Under the pieces are notes generated by a model. That model made no database searches. It had not been told where the DNA came from and saw only the letters and a program-made list of their open reading frames with translations. The position numbers were made by a program, and so were the translations under genes. Of a stretch of 64,000 nt of DNA, positions 9,573 through 18,691 are shown one piece after another; position 1 is the stretch's first letter, and the number at the start of each line of letters is the position of its first letter. The stretch is from Gordonia sp. 'Campus' (GTDB taxonomy: Bacteria; Actinomycetota; Actinomycetes; Mycobacteriales; Mycobacteriaceae): positions 62,001-126,000 of the forward strand of contig NZ_JAKOIW010000001.1 of NCBI RefSeq assembly GCF_022206305.1. Direction: 5' to 3'.

Positions 9573-10180
9573 CGGGTGATCAGGTCGAGGGCTTCGCCGC
9601 GGGACACCGCACTGGTCTTGAAGATGCCCCGGACCGCCGAGGTCGTGGTGGTGGCGCCCGGCTTGCGGATGCCTCGCATCGCCATGCAGAGGTGTTCGGC
9701 CTCGATGACGACGATGACGCCGCGGGGTTCGAGCCTGCGCATCATGGCGTCGGCGATCTGGCTGGTCAGCCGCTCCTGCACCTGAGGACGCTTCGCGTAC
9801 AGGTCGACGAGTCGGGCGAGCTTCGACAGTCCGGTGACGCGGCCTGACGTTCCCGGGATGTACCCGACGTGCGCGACACCGTGGAACGACACCAGGTGGT
9901 GTTCGCAGGTCGAGTACATCGGGATGTCCTTGACCAGCACCAGCTCGTCGTGGTCCTCGTCGAACGTCGTCGCGAGGACGTCATCGGGCTCGGTGTAGAG
10001 GCCGGCGAACATCTCGCGGTAGGCGTTCGCCACCCGGGTGGGCGTGCGGATGAGGCCCTCGCGGTCGGGGTCCTCGCCGACCGCGAGCAACAACTCGCGC
10101 ACCGCGGCCTCGGCACGTGCCTGGTCGAAATCGGGTCGGGATCCCTCGAGAACGGAGTCAGGACGCTCGCTGATGCTCAT
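9569..10180 (-). CDS. folE: GTP cyclohydrolase I
   Basis: Opens the GTP ring to 7,8-dihydroneopterin triphosphate, the first folate step. The 203-residue protein has the zinc ligand Cys in MYSTCEHH, then [27 protein letters not shown] and [12 protein letters not shown] with the second Cys. These are the unmodified zinc-dependent type IA residues. It starts 9 bp after the ftsH stop, so the folate operon is probably read through from ftsH. Confidence 0.97.
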   Translation of the reverse strand: MSISERPDSVLEGSRPDFDQARAEAAVRELLLAVGEDPDREGLIRTPTRVANAYREMFAGLYTEPDDVLATTFDEDHDELVLVKDIPMYSTCEHHLVSFHGVAHVGYIPGTSGRVTGLSKLARLVDLYAKRPQVQERLTSQIADAMMRRLEPRGVIVVIEAEHLCMAMRGIRKPGATTTTSAVRGIFKTSAVSRGEALDLITR

Positions 10181-10189
10181 CAGGTCACC

Positions 10190-12604
10190 TTACGAACTCG
10201 GCCGCTGGTCGTCGTCATCGGCGCGGCGTCCCCAACCGTTGGTGCCGTTGGTGCCGTTGGTGCCGTTGTGTCCGGTACCGGGCTCGGGTCCCTCGGGCGG
10301 CCAGCCGGGCGCGGACCAGTCACGCGGTGCACCGTAATCGGGCCGGGTGCCGCCGGAGTACGGTCCGCCCGGACCGGGCGCCGACCGACCCGCCCCCGGA
10401 TTCGGATATCCCGGGTTGGGATACCGAGGCTCATTCTGGGGCCCCGGGTACTGGGGATTCGGGTACTGGGGGTTCGGATACTGGGGATTCGGATACTGGG
10501 GGTCCGGGTAGCGCGGCTCAGGGTGCTGCTGCGCCGGCGGTGTCGGTCCGCCCGACGTGCCCGGTTCGGGGTACATCGGCGGATAGTTGGGCACCTGACC
10601 CGGGATCTGCTGGGTTCCGGGGTAGCCGGCGCCCACCGGCTCGGGGATCTTCGCCTGCTCCGGCGGCGGCCACGGCTCGCCGCGCTCGATCGCCAGTTCT
10701 CCCGGCGTCTTCACCGGCGGCTTGTCGCTCGGGGTGCGCTCGCCGAAGTCGTTGAAGGCGGTGATCCGGGGCCGCTTGTCCACATCGGAGAAGATCTTCT
10801 CCAGATCCTTGCGGGTCAGCGTCTCCTTCTCCAGGAGCTGGGTCGCGAGCACGTCGAGGGTGTCGCGGTACTCGGTCAGGATCGCCCACGCCTCGGTGTG
10901 CGCGGCCTCGATCAGGCGACGCACCTCGTCGTCGATCTCGCTGGCGATCTCGGCCGAGTAGTCGGTGTGCGAGCCCATCGACCGGCCCAGGAACGGGTCG
11001 CCCTGGTCCTGTCCGTAACGGACAGCGCCCAGCTTGGCGCTCATGCCGTACTCGGTGACCATCGCCCGGGCGATCTTGGTCGCCTGGTCGATGTCGGAGG
11101 ACGCGCCCGTCGTCGGCTCGTGGAAGACCAGTTCTTCCGCGGCGCGACCACCCATGGCCATCACCAGGCGGGCGATCATCTCCGACCGCGTCATCAGGTC
11201 CTTGTCCTGCTCCGGCACGGCGAGGGCGTGACCGCCCGTACGTCCGCGCGCGAGGATCGTGACCTTGTAGATCGGGTCCAGGTCGGGCATCGCCCACGCG
11301 GCCAGGGTGTGACCGCCCTCGTGATAGGCGACGACCTTGCGTTCGTGCTCGCTGATGATGCGGCTCTTGCGGCGCGGACCGCCGATGACCCGGTCGACGG
11401 CTTCTTCGAGCGCCTCGGCGGTGATCGTCTGCTTGTTCTCTCGCGCGGTGAGCAGCGCGGCCTCGTTGACGACGTTGGCCAGATCGGCACCGGACATGCC
11501 CGGGGTCCGCTTCGCGAGACCGTCGAGATCGGCATCGGAGTCGATCGGCTTGCCCTTGGCATGCACCTTCAGGATCGCCCGACGACCCGCCATGTCGGGG
11601 TTGCCGACGGGGATCTGACGGTCGAAGCGGCCCGGGCGCAGAAGCGCGGGGTCGAGGATGTCGGGCCGGTTGGTGGCGGCGATCAGGATGACACCCGAGC
11701 GGTCGCCGAAGCCGTCCATCTCGACGAGCAGCTGGTTCAGGGTCTGCTCGCGCTCGTCGTGACCACCGCCGAGTCCGGCGCCGCGCTGGCGGCCGACGGC
11801 GTCGATCTCGTCGACGAAGATGATGCACGGGCTGTTGTTCTTGGCCTGCTCGAACAGGTCACGGACGCGCGACGCGCCGACGCCCACGAACATCTCGACG
11901 AAGTCCGAGCCGGAGATCGTGAAGAAGGGCACCCCGGCCTCGCCCGCCACCGCGCGCGCGAGCAACGTCTTGCCGGTTCCGGGCGGCCCGAACAGCAGGA
12001 CACCGCGGGGGATCTTCGCGCCCAGCGCCTGATAGCGCGTCGGGTTCTGGAGGAAGTCCTTGATCTCGTAAAGCTCTTCGACGGCCTCATCGGCGCCGGC
12101 GACGTCGGCGAAGGTCGTCTTCGGCATGTCCTTCGACAGCTGCTTGGCCTTCGACTTGCCGAAGCCCATGACGCCGCCGCGGCCGCCGCCCTGCATGCGG
12201 CTCATCACGAAGAAGAACAGGCCGAACAGCAGGATCATCGGCAGCACGAAGATGAGGATCTGCCAGAGGACCGACTGCTCGTTGACGTTGGTGGTGTACT
12301 GCGCGCCGGTGGCCTCGACGGCGTCGAAGACCTGCTCGCCGGCCTGCGCCGGGTACTTGGCGCTGATCTTGTCCGCGTCGGCGTCGTTCACCTTCACCGG
12401 CGTCTTGAGCTCGATACGGAGCTGTTGTTCGCGGTCGTCGATGCTGATGAACTTGGTGTTCTTCTTGTCCAGCTGCTCGAGTGCGACGGACGTGTCGACG
12501 CCCCGGTACTCCCGGCCGGAATCGCTCATCACGCTCCAGCCCCACAGGGCGAGCAGGATGAGCGCCAGGATGGCGAGGTTGCGGAAGACTGTCTTACGGT
12601 TCAT
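10190..12604 (-). CDS. ftsH: ATP-dependent zinc metalloprotease FtsH
   Basis: A membrane AAA+ protease that degrades damaged membrane proteins and short-lived regulators. It has an N-terminal helix (about 8-25), an extracytoplasmic loop, and a second helix (about 115-135). Walker A GPPGTGKT is near 206, Walker B IIFVDEID near 262, the SRH arginines are in RPGRFDRQI, and the zinc site is YHEGGHTL near 425. The core ends near 640. A Pro/Tyr/Asn-rich tail of about 160 residues extends past it, with tandem YPNPQ units and an NGT run, making 804 residues against about 644 in E. coli. A candidate promoter lies in the 194-bp gap towards hpt. Confidence 0.97.
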   Translation of the reverse strand: MNRKTVFRNLAILALILLALWGWSVMSDSGREYRGVDTSVALEQLDKKNTKFISIDDREQQLRIELKTPVKVNDADADKISAKYPAQAGEQVFDAVEATGAQYTTNVNEQSVLWQILIFVLPMILLFGLFFFVMSRMQGGGRGGVMGFGKSKAKQLSKDMPKTTFADVAGADEAVEELYEIKDFLQNPTRYQALGAKIPRGVLLFGPPGTGKTLLARAVAGEAGVPFFTISGSDFVEMFVGVGASRVRDLFEQAKNNSPCIIFVDEIDAVGRQRGAGLGGGHDEREQTLNQLLVEMDGFGDRSGVILIAATNRPDILDPALLRPGRFDRQIPVGNPDMAGRRAILKVHAKGKPIDSDADLDGLAKRTPGMSGADLANVVNEAALLTARENKQTITAEALEEAVDRVIGGPRRKSRIISEHERKVVAYHEGGHTLAAWAMPDLDPIYKVTILARGRTGGHALAVPEQDKDLMTRSEMIARLVMAMGGRAAEELVFHEPTTGASSDIDQATKIARAMVTEYGMSAKLGAVRYGQDQGDPFLGRSMGSHTDYSAEIASEIDDEVRRLIEAAHTEAWAILTEYRDTLDVLATQLLEKETLTRKDLEKIFSDVDKRPRITAFNDFGERTPSDKPPVKTPGELAIERGEPWPPPEQAKIPEPVGAGYPGTQQIPGQVPNYPPMYPEPGTSGGPTPPAQQHPEPRYPDPQYPNPQYPNPQYPNPQYPGPQNEPRYPNPGYPNPGAGRSAPGPGGPYSGGTRPDYGAPRDWSAPGWPPEGPEPGTGHNGTNGTNGTNGWGRRADDDDQRPSS
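10237..10267. repeat. 9-bp tandem repeat encoding NGT units in the FtsH tail
   Basis: The unit TTGGTGCCG is repeated about three times and encodes N-G-T on the minus strand. The unit is a multiple of three, so slippage changes tail length without a frameshift. Confidence 0.75.
10425..10512. repeat. 15-bp tandem repeat encoding YPNPQ units in the FtsH tail
   Basis: About five near-identical copies of GGGTACTGGGGATTC occur in tandem. They encode Y-P-(D/N/G)-P-Q on the minus strand, in the disordered C-terminal extension of FtsH. Confidence 0.85.
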
Positions 12605-12798
12605 GCCAGTTGGTGGGGGTCGGGCTGGTTGGCGGGATCGAGTCCCGGCGCCGACGCCTTTCCCATGTCCTTCCCATCGACGTACACATTGAGGCTACCG
12701 GTCAACGATCGCGCTGGTGAATCCGTTCCCCTGCAGGTCGGACCCGGTTACGCACCCACATGCGGCTCGGCGCGGGGCGCCCGGCCGCCCGGCGGGTC
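12605..12798. promoter_or_regulatory. Upstream region of ftsH with weak promoter candidate
   Basis: This 194-bp gap between ftsH and hpt should hold the ftsH promoter. On the minus strand TTGACC at 12702-12707 could be a -35 element, with TGTACG about 15 bases on as a poor -10. I see no clear terminator after hpt, so read-through from hpt is possible. Confidence 0.3.
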
Positions 12799-13362
12799 TC
12801 AGAGCGCGTACACCGAGGGTTTCAGCCGGCCGATGTACGGGAGGTCGCGGTACCGCTCGGCGTAGTCGAGGCCGTACCCGACGACGAACTCGTTGGGGAT
12901 GTCGAAACCGATGTCGGCGACGCGGACCGGCGACCGGACGGCCTCCGGTTTCCGCAGGAGCGTGCAGACCTCGAGGCTTCGTGGCGACCGGGTCGCAAGG
13001 TTCTTCATCAGCCACGACAGGGTCAGGCCGGAGTCGATGATGTCCTCGACGATCAACACATCCCGGCCTTCGATGTCCCGGTCGAGGTCCTTGAGGATCC
13101 GGACCACGCCCGACGACGACGTCGACGAGCCGTAGCTCGACACGGCCATGAACTCCATCTGCGACGGGATCGGCAACGCGCGGGCGAAATCGGTCATGAA
13201 CATGATTGCGCCCTTGAGCACGCCGATGAGGACCAGGTCCTCGTCGATGTCGGCGTATCGGGACGCGACGGAGTGGGCGAGTTCGGCGGTGCGCTGTTTG
13301 ATCTGCTCCTCGGTGATCAGAACAGCGTCGATGTCAGCGGCGTAGGGATCGGCAAACTGCAC
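12799..13362 (-). CDS. hpt: Hypoxanthine phosphoribosyltransferase
   Basis: Salvages hypoxanthine and guanine using PRPP. The 187-residue protein has [16 protein letters not shown] (pyrophosphate loop), [16 protein letters not shown] (flexible catalytic loop), the PRPP signature [17 protein letters not shown], and [15 protein letters not shown] (purine site). These are nearly identical to the M. tuberculosis enzyme. The start is the ATG just before [13 protein letters not shown]. In mycobacteria tilS is directly upstream; here a divergent secreted-protein gene lies between them. Confidence 0.95.
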   Translation of the reverse strand: MQFADPYAADIDAVLITEEQIKQRTAELAHSVASRYADIDEDLVLIGVLKGAIMFMTDFARALPIPSQMEFMAVSSYGSSTSSSGVVRILKDLDRDIEGRDVLIVEDIIDSGLTLSWLMKNLATRSPRSLEVCTLLRKPEAVRSPVRVADIGFDIPNEFVVGYGLDYAERYRDLPYIGRLKPSVYAL

Positions 13363-13690
13363 CTGTCCAGCTTGTCATGTTTTGCCGATCACGCGGCGCA
13401 GGGGTCGTGACGCGTTCGACGAAAATCGTCCGCGAGGGGCGCACCGCCCCCACCTGGGCGTTTGCAAAATCGCTTCCGGATGGGTCATTCGATGAATTCA
13501 CAGGAAGATTTCCGCGATTTGCTATTCTCATAACATTCACATAACAAGTCATCACACGTGCACCATTCCGGACCGTTGAGTTTCGATATCGAAGAAGTGT
13601 CTGCCATTCTCGAAATCGAAGGTCTAGGCGCCAGGCTTCCATATCCCCCCTTCTCTCGAAATGTCCCCCCTCGGACAAGAAGGAGCCCCC
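13363..13690. promoter_or_regulatory. AT-richer divergent promoter region, hpt / secreted protein
   Basis: This 328-bp gap is visibly richer in A and T than its surroundings. TTGCTA at 13519-13524 and TAACAA at 13542-13547, 17 bp apart, form a good promoter candidate for the rightward gene and would give a leader of about 140 bases. That leader holds a perfect 12-bp palindrome, TTCGATATCGAA (13582-13593), and a related CGAAATCGAA at 13611-13620. AAGAAGGAG just before 13691 is the ribosome site. I see no small gene here. Confidence 0.5.
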
Positions 13691-14389
13691 GTGTTCCCCA
13701 CTTCGCGTACCTCCCTGCGCCGTTTTCGCCTGAGCACCATCCTGTGCCTGGCGACCGCGGTCGTCACCGTGTCCGCCGCGACGGCCCAGGCCGCACCTCA
13801 GCAAACCCCGACTTACGATGCGTCATGGAACAATTCGTCGTTGACCCTCACGGTGCACAACGCGTCGCTGAGCACGGCCGGCGGGAATCTGACGGTGCGC
13901 GACACATCAGGTGCGGAACTGTTCCGCATGCCCCTGAGTTACGGCAAGGAATATCGCCAGTTCCCGATCGACGCCCGGACCGCCGGAAATAAGGTGACCC
14001 TTATTCCGTCTCGCGATCTTTCGCGCTCGTCGGCACTCGATCCGGTGCAGGTCAACCAATTGCGCGACGTGGCTCGACACAACGTCGCGGGTCCGCAGAC
14101 ACGGCAACAGCGCGACGACGAGGCGCTCGAACGGTTCAACACTCAGCTCCGGACGGGCATGACCATTTCTTCTTTGGTTGGAACGGTCGTAGGCGGAATC
14201 GTTGGCGGTGTCATCGGATGCGTCGGAGGTCTAGCGTTCATCGGCATCGGTTGCCCCATCGCTATCCCGTTCGGCACGGCTGCGGGAGCACTAGCCGGCC
14301 TCGCTCTCGGCGGTGGCGGCACCCTGATCGGGGCCGGCATCCAGTACTTCCAGACGATCAATTCGCCGTTCGTCCCGCCGCGGCGCTGA
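13691..14389 (+). CDS. Secreted or membrane-associated protein with glycine-zipper helices
   Basis: GTG start chosen because AAGAAGGAG lies 5-7 bases upstream; it gives a clean signal peptide (SLRRFRLSTILCLATAVVTV, then AQA-AP cleavage near residue 36). The 232-residue protein has a beta-rich domain (about 38-115) and a basic linker. It ends in a hydrophobic region with many GxxxG steps (VGGIVGGVIGCVGG, about 155-220). The layout resembles secreted proteins common in Nocardia and Rhodococcus (DUF8020-like), possibly pore- or membrane-inserting; that assignment is tentative. It is an insertion between hpt and tilS. Confidence 0.75.
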   Translation: MFPTSRTSLRRFRLSTILCLATAVVTVSAATAQAAPQQTPTYDASWNNSSLTLTVHNASLSTAGGNLTVRDTSGAELFRMPLSYGKEYRQFPIDARTAGNKVTLIPSRDLSRSSALDPVQVNQLRDVARHNVAGPQTRQQRDDEALERFNTQLRTGMTISSLVGTVVGGIVGGVIGCVGGLAFIGIGCPIAIPFGTAAGALAGLALGGGGTLIGAGIQYFQTINSPFVPPRR

Positions 14390-14406
14390 CCGCGAACCTT
14401 CGCACG

Positions 14407-14440
14407 ACGGTCCGCCTCACCGCGCGGTGAGGCGGACCGT
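14407..14440. terminator. Perfect 34-bp palindrome, bidirectional terminator candidate
   Basis: The 17-base arms (ACGGTCCGCCTCACCGC and its exact complement) meet without a spacer. It lies between the convergent secreted-protein gene and tilS and is followed on the plus strand by CAGTGTTTGT. The tilS stop codon (14417-14419) and its last codons are inside the palindrome. Confidence 0.7.
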
Positions 14441-15385
14441 CAGTGTTTGTCCATTCCGGACGACGACGCGACGCGTCGTCGGATCACCGCCGACAGCGAC
14501 CTGCGCCCGGGAGTCGCCGCCCGTCGTGTCGTCGACCGGCGAGGTCGCGAGGTCGTCGACGGCGCAGATGACGGGGTGCGTCGGTTCGGTCGCCCCCACC
14601 TCGAGCAGCCACCCGCGGATGACCCGGGTCCGGACAGCCGGCGGTAGCTGTCGCAGCGGAGCCAGCTCGAGTCCGTCATCGACCGTGGCGGACTCACGGA
14701 CCTGAGCGGCCCAGTCGTCGAGTGCGTCGTTGTCGGCCCGCAGGGCGTCGGCCGTGCGACCCAGCGCTTCTACGACCCCGCCCCGCAGGACCTCCTCGAG
14801 CAGCGGTAGTACCTCGGTCCGCACGCGTACGCGGGTGAAGCGTGGGTCCCGATTGTGTGGGTCGTGGTGGACTGCGAGCCCGAGTTCGGCACAGGCGGCC
14901 AGTGTCTGTGCCCTCCGCACACGCAGGAGCGGACGTCCCCACGGCTGGTTCCAGGCCCGCATGCCGGAGATCGAGCGCGACCCCGATCCGCGTGCCAGCC
15001 CCAGTAGGACCGTCTCCGCCTGGTCGTCCGCCGTATGGGCGAGCAAGACCGGATTCCCCTCGCGCGCGGCGTCGAGGGCTTCGTATCGGGCGTCGCGGGC
15101 GCCGGCCTCCAGACCCCCGCGCGTCCCCACCTGCACCGGCAGGACACGCACGTCGGCGCCGAGACCCCTGGCGAGGTCGGCCGCCGCGACCGCGACCTCC
15201 GCAGACCCCGGTTGCAGGCCGTGATCGACGACCAGCGCCGTGACATCGAGCCCGGCTGCGCACGCCGTGGCGGTGAGTGCGACGGAATCGGCTCCCCCGG
15301 AGAGTCCGATGCAGACCCGGGGCCCGTCGAGGTGTGCGGCCGCGAACTCCGCGACCGCCCGAGTTACAGCACTCGCCGAATCCAT
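14417..15385 (-). CDS. tilS: tRNA(Ile)-lysidine synthetase
   Basis: Modifies C34 of the CAU-anticodon tRNA-Ile to lysidine so it reads AUA; essential in most bacteria. The 322-residue protein has the PP-loop SGGADSVALT (about 29-38), VVDHGLQPGS, HTADDQAETVLLGLARGSG and RPLLRVRR. The C-terminal domain is short, as in mycobacteria. It overlaps the DUF2342 protease gene by 22 bp. The last codons and the stop are part of a perfect 34-bp palindrome, so the terminator fixes the C-terminal sequence TVRLTAR. Confidence 0.95.
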   Translation of the reverse strand: MDSASAVTRAVAEFAAAHLDGPRVCIGLSGGADSVALTATACAAGLDVTALVVDHGLQPGSAEVAVAAADLARGLGADVRVLPVQVGTRGGLEAGARDARYEALDAAREGNPVLLAHTADDQAETVLLGLARGSGSRSISGMRAWNQPWGRPLLRVRRAQTLAACAELGLAVHHDPHNRDPRFTRVRVRTEVLPLLEEVLRGGVVEALGRTADALRADNDALDDWAAQVRESATVDDGLELAPLRQLPPAVRTRVIRGWLLEVGATEPTHPVICAVDDLATSPVDDTTGGDSRAQVAVGGDPTTRRVVVRNGQTLTVRLTAR

Positions 15386-16533
15386 GCCTGCGCGTCGTCG
15401 ATCTCATCGGGCAGCGGCATCGTGTCCGGCGACGTCCAGACGGTGTTGAATCGCTCCATACCGACCGTCGCGACCACCTCGTCGACGAAGGCCTTGCCCC
15501 GGATGTACTGCGCGAGTTTGGCGTCCATTCCGATCAGCGCGCGGATGATGCGCTGGATCGGGTTCTGCGGAGCGGTGCGTCGCTTGTCGAAGGCGGTGCG
15601 GATGCGGGCAACGGATGGCACGTGCGCGGGTCCGACCGCGTCCATGACGTGATCGGCGTGGCCCTCGAGGAGCGTGCCGAGCACCATCATGCGCTGGAAC
15701 GCCGCGTACTGTTCGGGGCTCTGCAGCAGTTGCATCGCCCCGATGACGCCCTTCTCCCGGGTGCCGCCGGAACCCTTGAGCGCCTTGGTCATCCGCGTGA
15801 CGATCTCGGTGGTCGACTCGCCGGTCTCCGACGTCAGCACGGCCACGTTGTCCTGCATGTAGTCCCGCAGCCACGGGTTGGCCGAGAACTGCACGCGGTG
15901 GGTGACCTCGTGCAGGCACACCCATAGGCGGAAGTCCGACGGGATCACCTTCAGCTGACGTTCGACGTTGATGATGTTCGGCGTCACCACCATGAGGACG
16001 CCGGGCTCGCCGGTGTCGGGATCCGGGGTGAACGGGTCGTACTGCCCGAGGATGGCCGTCGAGAGGAAGGCCAGGAGCCCACCGGCCTGGAGCCCGCCGA
16101 AGCGGGCGGCGAGCCCGGGCGAACCGGCGTCCGCGTCGTCGTCTGCGCCCAGCATCGACCGCATGGACACCGAGGCGGCGTCGATCCACCCGGCCCGGTC
16201 GAGGACCCGGGTGGTCGGGACCCGGAGGCCGTCGGCCAGACCGGTCACCTCGCGGACCGGCGCCTCGGCGCGGGTCGCGGCGTCGGCCAGTTCCGCTCGC
16301 GCGGCCTCATAGGTGTACGCGGTCGTCTTGGGGCCGGGCCGGGCCAGGCGTTTCGCGGTCGTGGCGGCCAACGACCAGTCGATCTGCGACCCGATACCCG
16401 GACCGGGATCCGCCGTTTCGTCCGTGGCCGGGTCGGCGTCGTCGGGCAGGGCGTGCCTGGGCCCCGACTGGTCGGCTTCTGGGTGGTCCGGCCCTGGGTG
16501 ATCCGACTCGGGGACGACTACTGGTCTGGTCAT
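15364..16533 (-). CDS. DUF2342 zinc-dependent metalloprotease-like protein
   Basis: A 389-residue protein with the zincin motif HEVTHRVQF near 206-214, a following [14 protein letters not shown] that may supply a third ligand, and the conserved [15 protein letters not shown] before it. This is the actinobacterial family annotated as zinc-dependent metalloprotease or F420-biosynthesis-associated, equivalent to Rv3626c. The start was chosen at the ATG overlapping the dacB stop (ATGA); an ATG two codons earlier is also possible. The first 45 residues are acidic and proline-rich. The substrate is unknown. It sits between dacB and tilS in a coupled chain. Confidence 0.88.
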   Translation of the reverse strand: MTRPVVVPESDHPGPDHPEADQSGPRHALPDDADPATDETADPGPGIGSQIDWSLAATTAKRLARPGPKTTAYTYEAARAELADAATRAEAPVREVTGLADGLRVPTTRVLDRAGWIDAASVSMRSMLGADDDADAGSPGLAARFGGLQAGGLLAFLSTAILGQYDPFTPDPDTGEPGVLMVVTPNIINVERQLKVIPSDFRLWVCLHEVTHRVQFSANPWLRDYMQDNVAVLTSETGESTTEIVTRMTKALKGSGGTREKGVIGAMQLLQSPEQYAAFQRMMVLGTLLEGHADHVMDAVGPAHVPSVARIRTAFDKRRTAPQNPIQRIIRALIGMDAKLAQYIRGKAFVDEVVATVGMERFNTVWTSPDTMPLPDEIDDAQAWIRRVL

Positions 16534-17915
16534 CGGCATCCGCACTCTCTCAGTTGACCCACCACGGCGTCGAGGGCGGGACGGGCGTCCGCCGGCGACG
16601 TGCCGCCGGACATCAGGGCGAACGACAGCACGCGGCCGTCGACTGTCTGCACTATGCCGGTCAACGAACTCACCCCGGTGAGTGTTCCGGTCTTTGCCCG
16701 GACCCATCCCGCGCCGGGGGTGGTGGCGGGGAAACGATCGGCGAGTGTGCCGGTCCCCGCGGCGATCGGCAGGCCGTCGAGCATCGGACGCAGGGCGGGC
16801 CGACTCGGTCCGCTCGCCGCGGTCATCACCGCGTCGAGCAGTTCAGGGGTGGTGCGGTTGGCGTAGGAGATCCCGGAGGCGTCCTGCAGGGTCGTCCCCG
16901 CCCACTGCTCGGGGAACATCGACGACAAGACCTGCTCCACGGCGTCGACGCCGCCGGCATGGGTCGGCGGTCCGCCGCGATGCACCGACAGTTCGATGGC
17001 CAGCGTCTCGGCGAGCACGTTGTCGCTGTACCGCAGCATGTCGTTGACCCGCGTGACCAGCGGCGCCGAGGTGACCTTCGCGATCACGCGATCTCCCGCG
17101 GGCGCGGTCACCTCGGTGACAGGCCCCTCGACCCCGAGCGCGGCGGCGAGCGCCTCGCCGGCCATCCGACCGGGCGTCGGGCTGCGCGGGGAGTACTCGT
17201 CGAGCGGTTCGAGGCGGGCACCGTCGACCATCACCGATTCGACGGGCGCGATGTCGCCGCCCTGGATGTCGCGCCGGTCCCAGGTGGTGTCCATGGTCGG
17301 ACCGGAGAACGCGCTCAGATCCACCGCCACCGAGGTGACCGGGAGACCGGCCCGCTCGATCTGGGCGGCGAGGTCGGCGATGCGCCCCGGGCCGGTGTAG
17401 AACGTGTCGGCGTCCGCGGGTTGGGCGGACAGCGTCGGATCACCCGCGCCCTTGAGGATGACCTGCCCGTTGTCGCCGGCCACGACCGTCGTCGTCAACC
17501 GCTGGTCGTGGGGCATCGCCTCCAGGAACGCCGCGGCCGAGAGGACCTTGTCGTTCGACGCGGGGATTCGGGGCTGCCCCGGATCGCGGGTCCACAGCAC
17601 CTGGCCGGTGAGCGAGTCGCTGATCATGCCGGTCAGCTCGCCGAGCGCGGGATCGCGCAGTGCCGGGGCGATCGACCGCGAGATCCCGGACGGTGTCGGT
17701 TCGGGCGCGGTCGCGACCACCGGATCGATCCGCGGGTCGACGGCGACCGCGGCCGGCTGCGGCGGCACGCCGGGCGGCAGTTCGGGTTCGCGGTCCAGAC
17801 GCAGGGCCACGAGGACCGCGGCGGTCGACACCAGGGCCAGGATCACCACGGCGGTGACCGTCCACCACAGGAGTCTCCGGCGGCGACGGTCTCCGGTACT
17901 GGTGGATGCGCCCAC
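16530..17915 (-). CDS. dacB: D-alanyl-D-alanine carboxypeptidase, PBP4 class
   Basis: A periplasmic penicillin-binding protein that trims or opens peptidoglycan peptides. The 461-residue protein has a basic N-terminus (RRRRRLLWW) and one membrane helix (about 17-38), then a proline-rich linker. The nucleophile is in the SxxK motif [12 protein letters not shown] near 120, SDN is near 295, and KTGT is near 408, all three S13-family motifs. It is equivalent to Rv3627c and divergent from ppa across about 160 bp. Confidence 0.93.
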   Translation of the reverse strand: MGASTSTGDRRRRRLLWWTVTAVVILALVSTAAVLVALRLDREPELPPGVPPQPAAVAVDPRIDPVVATAPEPTPSGISRSIAPALRDPALGELTGMISDSLTGQVLWTRDPGQPRIPASNDKVLSAAAFLEAMPHDQRLTTTVVAGDNGQVILKGAGDPTLSAQPADADTFYTGPGRIADLAAQIERAGLPVTSVAVDLSAFSGPTMDTTWDRRDIQGGDIAPVESVMVDGARLEPLDEYSPRSPTPGRMAGEALAAALGVEGPVTEVTAPAGDRVIAKVTSAPLVTRVNDMLRYSDNVLAETLAIELSVHRGGPPTHAGGVDAVEQVLSSMFPEQWAGTTLQDASGISYANRTTPELLDAVMTAASGPSRPALRPMLDGLPIAAGTGTLADRFPATTPGAGWVRAKTGTLTGVSSLTGIVQTVDGRVLSFALMSGGTSPADARPALDAVVGQLRECGCR

Positions 17916-18074
17916 AAAGCCTCCGGTCTCTCGCGGTGCGTCCGACGATCACCCGGCCGGACGAACATGCAGGGGTACGAACATCGAGGTCGTCGGACTA
18001 ACAGTATCGTTGGACCCGCGCGCGGCCGTCTCGGCCCGGCGCAGCATCCCCGATCCAGACTGCCAGGAGGAACA

Positions 18075-18587
18075 GTGGAATTCGATGTGACCATCGAGAT
18101 CCCCAAGGGTGGCCGCAACAAGTATGAGGTCGACCACGAGACGGGGAAGGTCTACCTCGACCGCTACCTGTACACCTCGATGGGATACCCGGCCGACTAC
18201 GGCTACATCGACGGCACCCTCGGTGAAGACGGCGACCCGCTCGACGCGATGGTCCTGCTGCCCGAGTCGGTGTTCCCCGGCATCATCGTGCGCTCGCGCA
18301 TCGTCGGCATGTACACCATGACCGACGAGGCCGGCGGCGACGACAAGCTGCTCTGTGTGCCCGCGGGCGACGTGCGCTGGGACCACATCAAGGACATCTC
18401 CGACGTCTCGGACTACGAGCTGGGCCCCATCGCCCACTTCTTCGAGCACTACAAGGACCTGGAGCCGGGCAAAGAGGTCCAGCCCGGCGGCTGGGTCGGA
18501 CGTGAGCAGGCCGAGAAGATCGCGCAGGAGGCCATCGACCGGCTCGCCGCGCATCCCCACGACGCGAACGAGCCCTCGCGAGGCTGA
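18075..18587 (+). CDS. ppa: Inorganic pyrophosphatase
   Basis: Hydrolyses pyrophosphate and so drives biosynthetic reactions. GTG start with AGGAGG 6-7 bases upstream. The 170-residue protein has the family I motif [10 protein letters not shown] (Asp52, Asp54, Asp57), the N-terminal [11 protein letters not shown] and the lysine/tyrosine set [42 protein letters not shown] is the C-terminal active-site segment with the His found in mycobacterial enzymes. It has its own divergent promoter opposite dacB and ends at a strong hairpin. Confidence 0.97.
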   Translation: MEFDVTIEIPKGGRNKYEVDHETGKVYLDRYLYTSMGYPADYGYIDGTLGEDGDPLDAMVLLPESVFPGIIVRSRIVGMYTMTDEAGGDDKLLCVPAGDVRWDHIKDISDVSDYELGPIAHFFEHYKDLEPGKEVQPGGWVGREQAEKIAQEAIDRLAAHPHDANEPSRG

Positions 18588-18592
18588 CGCTT

Positions 18593-18657
18593 CGGCAGAC
18601 GACACCGCACCCCTGCGCGCCATTCGCCATGGCCTGCAGGGGTGCGGTCGTCTGCCG
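18593..18657. terminator. Long hairpin between ppa and the aldehyde dehydrogenase gene
   Basis: The arms CGGCAGACGACACCGCACCC (extending to 18616) and its complement at 18636-18657 pair over about 22 bp with a 2-base bulge and a loop of about 19 bases. It sits between convergent genes. No U-tract follows, so it is a GC-type terminator. Confidence 0.7.
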
Positions 18658-18691
18658 GGGCACCGTCGCCGGCGTCCCTCGTACCCAGGGG

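Noticed and set aside
9869..12865. A 998-codon open frame on the plus strand
   Set aside because: It is antisense to ftsH and folE, which have full motifs. High GC makes long shadow frames common; the composition (Asp/Gly/Val/Arg-rich) is that of an antisense frame.
14407..14440. Phage attachment site at the palindrome
   Set aside because: No integrase, no direct repeat partner and no phage genes in the window; a terminator explains it.
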